Below are positions 18,875 through 27,400 of a stretch of 64,000 nt of DNA, piece by piece. The position numbers and the translations under genes are program-made. Source of the stretch: Nannocystis sp. Its GTDB lineage: Bacteria > Myxococcota_A > Polyangia > Nannocystales > Nannocystaceae. How positions within the stretch are numbered: the stretch's first letter is position 1; the number at the start of each line of letters is the position of its first letter. The stretch is taken from contig JADJRG010000013.1 in NCBI GenBank assembly GCA_016712315.1, forward strand, positions 558,001 through 622,000, written 5' to 3'. The notes under the pieces were generated by a model that saw nothing but the letters and a program-made list of their open reading frames with translations, did not search any database and was not told the origin of the DNA.

Positions 18875-19996
18875 GTGCCCCCGCGACCTTCTCAAGCCGC
18901 CGCCGAGCTCAGCGCCGAGCTCGAGGCCAAGCTCTTGCATCGCCTGATCTGCGAGTGGGCGGCGATCAACGACACCTACCTCGACGACACCCTACAGCTC
19001 CCGGTCTTCCAGCTCTCGGAGGGCCGCGCTTGCCTCGGCCGCTGGCACCGCGAGCTCCGTCGCCTCGAGATCTCGCGGCCGCTCGTCCTTGAGCGGCCTT
19101 GGGTCGAGGTCATCGAGGTCCTCAAGCACGAGATCGCCCACCAGTACGTCGACGAGCGCCTCCGCATCGCCGAGGATCCCCACGGGCCGGCCTTTCGTCG
19201 GATCTGCGCCCGCCTCGGGATCGACGGCCACGCCACCAGCGATCCGGCCGAGCGCGCCGACCCGAGCCCCGCCGACGATCCCACCGGTCGGATCATCGCC
19301 CGGATCCACAAGCTGCTCGCGCTCGCCCAGAGCCCGAACCAACACGAGGCCGAGACCGCCGCGATGACCGCCCGCCGGCTCATGCTGAAGTTCAACATCG
19401 AGGTCGACCGCGCCCAGCCGCGCGCCGACGCCCGCCGGGACTACGGCTTTCGCCACCTCGGCCGCCCCTCCGGGAGGATCCTCGAGCACGATCGCCGCCT
19501 CGCCTCCATCCTCACCCGCTACTTCTTCGTCGAGAGCGTCTGGATCCCCGTCTACCGCCCCCTCGAAGGCAAGCGGGGCAGCGTGCTCGAGATCTGCGGG
19601 CGCGCCCCCAACCTCGCCATGGCCGAGCACGTACACGCCTTCCTCAGCGGCACCGCCGAGCGCCTCTGGGACGCCTACCGCCAGGAGACTGGGCGCAGCT
19701 CCAACCTCGATCGGCAGGCCTACCTCGCCGGGGTGATGCGCGGCTTCGAGGCCAAACTCGCGGCCCAGAGCGCCGACTTCAAGGAGCAGGGGATCGTATG
19801 GGTACCGACCGCCGGCCTGCGCACCTACTTCGCCCGGCGCCACCCCAGGCTCGCCACCATCCACCGCAGCGGCGCCCAGCGCAACGAGGCCTACGCCGAA
19901 GGCGCCCGCGCAGGCCGCGAGATCGTCCTCTCGCAGCCGATCGAGGCCGGCGCGTCGGCCTCCACCAGTCCACGCGCGCTACGCGAGCGCAACTGA
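18875..19996 (+). CDS. SprT-like zinc metallopeptidase fused to DUF2786
   Basis: The N-terminal part has the SprT-type zincin motif HEIAHQYV (around residue 85), with the second His expected to follow at HGPAFRRI. A DUF2786 segment covers about residues 140-180 (IARIHKLLALAQSPNQHEAETAAMT), followed by a C-terminal region (RYFFVESVWIPVYRPLEGK, AYAEGARAGREI) that usually goes with DUF2786. No signal peptide is present, so it is cytosolic. The substrate is unknown; SprT-type enzymes in other organisms act on DNA-protein crosslinks. The start is a GTG at 18875. Confidence 0.85.
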   Translation: MPPRPSQAAAELSAELEAKLLHRLICEWAAINDTYLDDTLQLPVFQLSEGRACLGRWHRELRRLEISRPLVLERPWVEVIEVLKHEIAHQYVDERLRIAEDPHGPAFRRICARLGIDGHATSDPAERADPSPADDPTGRIIARIHKLLALAQSPNQHEAETAAMTARRLMLKFNIEVDRAQPRADARRDYGFRHLGRPSGRILEHDRRLASILTRYFFVESVWIPVYRPLEGKRGSVLEICGRAPNLAMAEHVHAFLSGTAERLWDAYRQETGRSSNLDRQAYLAGVMRGFEAKLAAQSADFKEQGIVWVPTAGLRTYFARRHPRLATIHRSGAQRNEAYAEGARAGREIVLSQPIEAGASASTSPRALRERN

Positions 19997-20098
19997 GTCG
20001 CTCACTCGGACGAGATTATGAAAACGACCGTTGCCGGTGCTCCGGGCGTCTACCCAGGCGTAGCGGCTGCCCGGCGCGAGCTCGCGGCCACCGGGGGC

Positions 20099-21280
20099 TC
20101 AGAGCCCGTCGTCCAGCAGATCCACGAATGGTTGGTACAGGAACACCTGCCCCCGTGTCCGTCCGGAGACCTCCCGGAGCATGCCTCGCGCCTCCATCTC
20201 TTTCAGCACCCGCCGCGCCGTCGTCGCGCTGATCCCCGTCTCACTCGCCACCTGCGTGGCGGTCACTGCCAGTCGCCGGCACACCGCGTCGAACACCTCC
20301 AGGTTGCTCTGGGCGGCCGCCGCTTGATAGATCGACCCTGACCGTCCGGCGAGCAGCGCGCGATGCTCCACGAGCAGGGCGTCGAGCCGATCGATCGTCG
20401 CGGTCGCTCCAACCGCCACGGTCGCGACCCCATCGAGGAAGTAGTCCATCCACCCCTCCCAGTCCCCGTGGGTGCGGATCCGCTGGAGGCGCTCGTAGTA
20501 CTCTTGGTGGTGCCGCTTGAAGTGGAGGCTCATGTAGAGCATCGGCGCGCTGAGCACCTGCTCGTGGATCAAGATCATCGTGATCAGCAGCCGCCCTACC
20601 CGCCCGTTGCCGTCCAGAAACGGGTGGATCGTCTCAAATTGAGCGTGCGCCAGGCCGGCCTTGATCAGCGGCGGTACATCGGGATCGTGCAAGAACTTCT
20701 CGAGGTTATCGAGCGCGGGCAGCATCTCCTCCGGCGGCGGCGGCACGTAGCGCGCGTTACCAGGCCGGCTCCCGCCGATCCAGTTCTGCGAGCGCCGGAA
20801 CTCCCCGGGCGTCTTGTCCGCGCCGCGGGTCCCCCGCACCAGCTCCGCGTGGATCTCTCGGATCAGCCGCAAGCTCAGCGGCAGCCGCGTTCGGAGCAGA
20901 TCGAGCCCCGTCATCATCGCCCGGACGTAGCTCGACACCTCCTGCACGTCGTCGGTCGGCACCCCAGGCGCCTGCGAGCTCTCGTGCAGCAGCAAGTCCG
21001 TCAGCGACGACTGCGTGCCCTCGATCTGGCTGGAGAGCACCGCCTCCTTCCGCACGTAGGTCCACAGGAACGCGTCCGGGTGGCGGAGCCGCGCCGACAC
21101 CCCATCCAAGCGCCCGACCGCCGCCGTCGCCCGCCCGAAGAGCCCGAGCAGCCCTCCCCCGAGCGAGAGCCCCGGCTCCGGCGGCAATGGCCGCGGCCGG
21201 AAGGCCCGGTACCCCGCCTCACCTCGACCGACAGCGACAAAAACACCCGCGCGCTCGCTCAACTCGTCGTTCAAGCTCAA
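20099..21280 (-). CDS. Fic-domain protein (AMP-transferase type), class II with C-terminal winged helix
   Basis: The Fic core has the full active motif HPFLDGNGRVGR (around residues 218-229), with the flap region NWIGGSRPGNARYVPPPP upstream. The N-terminal helix carries SSQIEG (residues 83-88), fitting the inhibitory (S/T)xxxE(G/N) motif of class II Fic proteins, so activity should be autoinhibited by Glu87. The C-terminus (LAVTATQVASETGISATTA, VLKEMEARGML) is a winged helix-turn-helix, the usual layout of the Fic/DUF4172-like regulators. The start is a TTG at 21280 with the ribosome site AAGGGAAG. It may AMPylate a cellular target and regulate its own promoter; a small inverted repeat lies upstream. 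Confidence 0.9.
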   Translation of the reverse strand: MSLNDELSERAGVFVAVGRGEAGYRAFRPRPLPPEPGLSLGGGLLGLFGRATAAVGRLDGVSARLRHPDAFLWTYVRKEAVLSSQIEGTQSSLTDLLLHESSQAPGVPTDDVQEVSSYVRAMMTGLDLLRTRLPLSLRLIREIHAELVRGTRGADKTPGEFRRSQNWIGGSRPGNARYVPPPPEEMLPALDNLEKFLHDPDVPPLIKAGLAHAQFETIHPFLDGNGRVGRLLITMILIHEQVLSAPMLYMSLHFKRHHQEYYERLQRIRTHGDWEGWMDYFLDGVATVAVGATATIDRLDALLVEHRALLAGRSGSIYQAAAAQSNLEVFDAVCRRLAVTATQVASETGISATTARRVLKEMEARGMLREVSGRTRGQVFLYQPFVDLLDDGL

Positions 21281-21309
21281 GATTCTTCCCTTGTGATCTG
21301 ACTAACGGA

Positions 21310-21327
21310 AGAAAACAACAATTTTCT
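21310..21327. promoter_or_regulatory. Inverted repeat in AT-rich region upstream of the Fic gene
   Basis: AGAAAA-CAACAA-TTTTCT is a perfect 6+6 inverted repeat with a 6-bp spacer, 30-47 bases upstream of the Fic start, in an unusually AT-rich patch for this DNA. It could be an operator for the Fic protein's own winged helix, but this is inference from position only. Confidence 0.3.
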
Positions 21328-21455
21328 TGCGCAACGGTCGCCCACGGGGCACAAAACGAGCGTTTACGCACACATTGGACCCCCGGAGGAGGTGCAGGTG
21401 CGGCGGCAGGGCGAAGGTCTTGGGCGACCCGCCGCTCGACCTGCGCGCCATCGAG

Positions 21456-24400
21456 TCACAGCTCCACGAGTCCCACCGCCTGCTCCTCACCCCCGCCCCG
21501 CTCCACCCCGCGACCACCCTCCGCGTCGAAGCCACCGCGGGCACCGGCGATGGGGACGACTGGGGGGTGGTCGTCGAGCCAGACCTCCGCGCGGTGCTCG
21601 GCCCGATCGTCGACGAGCGGGATCCGCTGCCCCGGCAGCTCCACCCCGTCGCAGACCAGGCGATGGACGCCGCGGCCGCCGCCGGTCGGCCCCTGGATCT
21701 CAATGTGATAGGTGGTCTGATGGTAGCGGTAATCGACCGAGAAGGAGCCCCAGCCGGCCGGCAAGAGCGGATCCAGGCGCAGGTGATCGACCTCGAGGTG
21801 GAGGCCCAGGAGCGACTCGACCTGGAGGCGGTACATCCACGCGGCGGAGCCGGTGTACCAGGTCCAGCCGCCGCGACCGGCGTGCTGCGAATTGGTGTAC
21901 ACATCGGCCGCGACCACGTAAGGCTCGACCTTGTAGCGGGCGATCGCCGCCGCGCTCTCGCCGTGGTGCACCGGGCTGATCAGGCGGAAGAGCTCCCAGG
22001 CGCGGGCGACCTCGCCGAGCGCGGCGAAGGCCATCACCGCCCAGATCGCGGCGTGGGTGTATTGCGCGCCGTTCTCGCGGACCCCGGGGAGGTAGCCCTT
22101 GACGTAGCCGGGGTTCTGCTCGGAGCGGTCGAAGGGCGGGTCGAAGAGTTGAATGAGGCCGAGCTCTCGATCGACTAGGCGGGCGTCGAGGGCGGTCATT
22201 GCCTGGCGGGCGCGCCCTGGATCGCCGGCGCCGGAGAGCACCGCCCAGCTCTGGGGCAGGGAGTCGATCTGGCACTCGTCGTTGCACGCCGAGCCGAGCG
22301 GCTCGCCGCTGTCGAAGTAGGCGCGGCGATACCAGGCGCCGTCCCAGCCCTCCGCGTCGATCGCCGCGCTCAGGGCCGCAGCGGCGGCCGAGCAGCGGTC
22401 GGCGAAGGCGTCATCGCCCCGGGCCGAGGCGACCGGGGCGAAGCGCACCAGGACGTCGTGCAGGAAGAACGCGAGCCAGACGCTCTCGCCCTCTCCGCGC
22501 TCGCCGACCAGGTTCATGCCGTCGTTCCAGTCGCCGCTGCCGATGAGCGGGAGGCCGTGAGCGCCGAAGCGCAGGCCGTTCTCGATCGCCCGCACGCAGT
22601 GCTCATAGACGGTGCCGGTCTCCTCAGAGCGCAGCGGGAGGTCGTAGTAGCTCTCCTCGTCGGCCTTGACCGGTCGCCCCTCGAGGTAGGGGGCGCGCTC
22701 GTCGAGCAGGCCGCGCTCGCCGATGCTGGTGATATAGCGGCAGACCGCGTAGGGGAGCCAGAGGTAATCGTCGGAGATCCGGGTACGGACCCCTCGACCG
22801 AAGGGCGGGTGCCACCAGTGCTGGACGTCGCCCTCGCGGAACTGTCGGGCGGCCGATCGCAGGATCTGCTGGCGCAGCAGCGCGGGTTCGGCGTGGACCA
22901 GGGCCATCGCGTCCTGGAGCTGATCACGGAAGCCGAAGGCGCCGCCGGACTGATAGAAGCCGCTGCGACCCCACATACGCGCGGCCACGACCTGGTAGAG
23001 CAGCCAGCCGTTGGCGAGCAGGTTCAACGCCTCGTCTGGGGTCTGGACCTGCACCGCGCTGAGGGTCCGGTTCCACTGCGCCCATACGCCGGCGAGCGCG
23101 GTGTGGGCCTGCTCGACCCCGCGGAAGCGGTGGATGAGCGTGCGCGCGTCGCTGAGATCGATCCCCGAGCCGAAGGTCAGCGCGATCTCGCGCACTTGGC
23201 CGTCTTCGAGGTCGATCATCACCTGCATCGCCAGGCAGGGATCGAGCCCCGCGCCGACCCGCCCGGAGAGCCGGGCCTTGCGCATACACGCGGGCCGGGA
23301 GAGCTCGCCGTTGCGGCCGATGCACTCGATCCGGTCGCCGCTGAGCGTGCGCCGCTCCTCGCTGCAATCGAGGAAGGCGACGCGGCGGGGGAACTCGCTG
23401 GCGTAGGCGTTGCGGGCCAGGAGCGCGCCGCTCCGCAGGTCGACCTCGGTGACGATCGTGGGGATCGTGGCGGCCCGGCCCTCGCCGAGGACCAGCTCGA
23501 AGATCCCGGTCAACGAGAGCCGACGGGCCCGACCGGAGTTGTTCGTCAATTTGAGGAGCAAGAATTTCAGCGGCGCATCCGTGGCGACGAAGGTCTGCAG
23601 CTCGGTGACGACGCCGTCCTCTTGGTGCTCAAAGACGCTGTAGCCGAAGCCGTGACGGGTGGTGTACCCGCCGCGTCCGGGCGCGGGCGCGGGCGTCGGC
23701 GACCAGAAGCGGCCGTCATGCTCGTCGCGGAGGAAGAGCGCCTCGCCGCTGGCGTCGCTGACCGGATCGTTGGACCAAGGCGTGAGCCGGTAACTATGCG
23801 CATTCTCGCACCAGGTGTACGCTGCCCCGCTCTCGCTGACGACGGCGCCGAAGTGGGGGTTGGCGAGCACGTTGACCCAGGGCGCCGGCGTCTGGGCCTC
23901 GCGGCTGGTAGTTATGACATATTCGCGGCCGTCCGGGGTGAAGCCGCCGCGGCCGTTCCAGGACCGAAGGTCGGCGCGGTCGAGCGATTGCTCGTGGACC
24001 GGCGCGAGCGGGGCCCGGCGCTCCCGGGTGACCAGCTCCGGGACCTTGACCTCGGGCGGAGGGAGGCGACCGAGCTGCTCGTCGAGGGAGCCCGCGGTGT
24101 CGCTGATGATCAGCCGCGCGACGGTCTGCTGGAGCACCTTGTCCTCCTCGGCGATCTCGTCGGTGCGGCGGACGAAGACGCCGCCGGGGCGGTCGAGCAG
24201 GTCGGCCTCCGAGAGGGCCGTCACGAGGCCGAGCAGCTCCTCGTGGAGCGCTTGTCGGTAGCCCGAGGGGTCATCGTTCCAGATCAGGAGGTCGACGGCG
24301 AGGCCCTTGAGCCGGAAGTAGGCGTGGGCCTGGACCATATGGCGCGCGAGCTCGAGGTGGCGACGGTCGCCGATCCGTAGGAGCGCGATCGGCAGGTCGC

Positions 24401-27400
24401 CCGAGATCCCATAGGCCCAGAGGGACGACTGTCCGCATTGGTTACGGGCGAGCACGCTCGGCGGCGCGCGCAGGGCCGGGCTCGAGTAGAGGATGTGGCT
24501 GGCGAGGCGCTGATAGAGGCGGGTGTCGGCGGCGCTGGCGTCGAGGCGGCGGAGCAGCACCTGACTGTGGGTCCACGAGAGCTCGAGCGCGCGCTCGCCG
24601 GCGTGGCGATCGCTGTACTTGTCGATCAGCGCGAGGGCGCCCGCCCGGGTCTCGGCGACGCCGGTGACGATGTCGATACACGCCGTCTCGTCGGGATCGA
24701 GGGCGACGGCGCTGCGGATCGCCACCACCGGGTCGAGCACGGCGCCCTCGCTGCCGCTGAGCGTCGGTCGATGCATCGCCTGGGGATCGCCGACCGAGCG
24801 GCCGCGACCGAGAAATTCGGCGCGCCCGGTCTCATACGACGGCGCCCCGGCGAGCCGCCCTTGCACTGTCATCAGGTGGAGGACCCACGCCTGCGCCTCG
24901 CTCCCGGAGCGCGGCCGCCTGGTGCAGAGGATCGCCTGGCGGTCGCGCAGCAGCTCGGTCTCGACGAAGAGGTTGGAGAACGCGGGGTGGCTCGTATCGG
25001 CGGCCGCCTTCGCCAGGACGATCTCTGCGAAGCTCGTGAGCTCGATGGTTCGTGGGGCGGCGCCGCGGTTGGTGAGGCACACGCGGCGGAGCTCAACGTC
25101 GTCCTCGGGCGAGACGCAGATCTCGACGTGGGTCTCGATCTCGCGGTCGTGACGGCGAAATTCGGCGCGCCCCTGGGAGAAGATCGCCTCGTAGCTCTCG
25201 GCCGTCACCCGCGACGGCTGATGGGTCGTGGACCAGAAGTCGCCGGTGTCGACGTCGCGGAGGTAGCAGAAGCCGCCCCAGCCGTCGCAGGTCGGATCCT
25301 CGCGCCAGCGGGTGACCGCGAGGTCGCGCCAGCGGCTGTACCCGCCGCCCGCGTTGGTGACCATGACGTGATAGGTGCCGTTGGAGAGCAGCTGCACCTC
25401 GGGCGACGGGGTGTTCGCGGTGGTGAAGACGCGGAGGTCGGCCTCGGGCGCGAGCACCTCGGCGGCGGCCGAGACCTCGGCGGGGTGGGGGTAGATCGCG
25501 GAGGTGCGCGGCACTCGCTCCTGCAAGAGCAGGTCGGTCGCGCGAAACGCCGGGTCGGCGGCGAATCGGCGCTGCATCGGCCGCTCCTCGAGCAGGTACA
25601 CGAGCGAGAGGAACGCCATACCCTGGTGATGAGCCATGTACGAGGCGACCGTGACGCTCTGCTCGCCGCGAGGCAGGCGTGCGGGCGTGTAGTCGATGGC
25701 CTCATAGAAGCCATAGGGGCCGAGCAGGCCCGCGAGCTCGAGTCGTCGCAGGTTCTCGCAGGCCCGCCTCGGCGCGATCATCAGCGCCATCGCGCTGGCG
25801 TAGGGCGCGATCACCAGGTCGGCGGCGAGGCCGCGCTTGAAGCCGAGGCCGGGCACACCAAAGGCCCTATATTGATAGTTCAATTGGGCGTCGGTCTTGA
25901 TATAGCCGGACTCGGAGACGCCCCAAGGCACCCCCCGCTCGCGCCCGTACTCGATCTGCCGCTCGACCACCGAGCGGCAGGTCTCGTCGAGCAGGGTGCC
26001 GCGATAGGTCGGCATCAGCAGCAGCGGCATCAGGTACTCGAACATCGAGCCGCTCCAGGAGAGCAGCGCAGATCCGCCGCCGGTGGTGGTGAGCGAGCGC
26101 CCGAGGCGGAACCAGTGCTCCGGCGGCAGCTTGCCGTCGGCGATCGCGACGAAGCTCGCGAGGCGGGCCTCGGAGGCGAGCAGGTCGTAGAAGCCGGCGT
26201 CGCGTCGGTGGTCGGCGACGTTGTAGCCGATCGCGAGCAGGTGCCGCTCGCGGTCGTAGAGGAACTCGACCTCGATCTCGGCGAGGGCGGCGGCGGCGGC
26301 CCTCAGCCGCTGGATCTCGGCGAGTCGGGCGCTGGCGCGGCTCGCCCCGAGACGGACGCAGCGCTCCAGCTCGCCCGAAGAGGCGTCCTGCGGGGCGCCA
26401 TCGACCGCCAGCGCCTGGTGGCTGGCGGGCAGGACGCGCTCGCCCAGCGCGGCGAGCCCGCGCAGCGTCGGGATCACGTCGAGGCCCGCGAGCGCCGCGG
26501 CGGGCTCGGTCGATTCCGGCGCGTCGGGGAGCCAGATCCAGGGCGCGAGCAGCTCGAGCTCGGCGAGCATCGCCGCGATCTGGGCCGCGAAGAGGCGGGC
26601 CCAGGCGACTGCTTCGTCCTGGGCCTGGAGCTCGGCGAAGGCGACCGCTGCGCGGCTCTCCACGCGCAGGCGCTCGAGCACGGTCCGCGCCGCCGAGAGC
26701 GTGGACGGCGGGGTCACGAGCGCGCTCCGCAGCCGGCCCAGCGCGCCCTGCAATGCATCGACCTCGGGCCCGACCTCGATGAGCACGGCGAGGGTGTCGG
26801 CCAGTCCGGCGAGGCTCGACGCGCGGAAGATCGCGCCGCCCTCGAGCTCGCCGAGACCGGCGACCAGGGTCCGCAGGTGCCCGGTCAGGTTGCCGCTGTC
26901 GACGGTCGAGATGTAGGTCGGCCGCAGCGGCTCGAGCGTGCGGGTGTCGTACCAATTGTAAAAGTGACCGCGATAGCGCTCGAGGCGCTCCATCGTCGCC
27001 ATCGTCCGCGCGCTCCGCTCGAGCAGCTCGCCGGCCTCGACGTAGCCGAAGTCATAGGCCGCGAGGTTGGCGGTCAAGGCGAGGCCGATGTTGGTGGGCG
27101 ACGTCCGATGGGCGACGCCTTGGGGCGGATCCACCTGGTAGTTGTCCGGCGGCAGGTGATTGTCGGCGGGGCCGACAAAGGCCTCGAAGAAGCGCCAGGT
27201 CCGTCGCGCGACCCGGCGGAGGAAGAGCTGGTCGGCGGCGGCGAGCGGCGGCGCCTGCCCTGCCAGCGTCGGCCGGCTCAGCCACCAGACCACCGCCGGC
27301 GCGAGCGCCCACGCGAGCAAGAGCGGCGCGGCGAAGGGCAGCGCGCCGGGCTGCCCGAAGAAGAGCCCGACGGCGACCACGACCGCGGCGAGCGGCGCGA

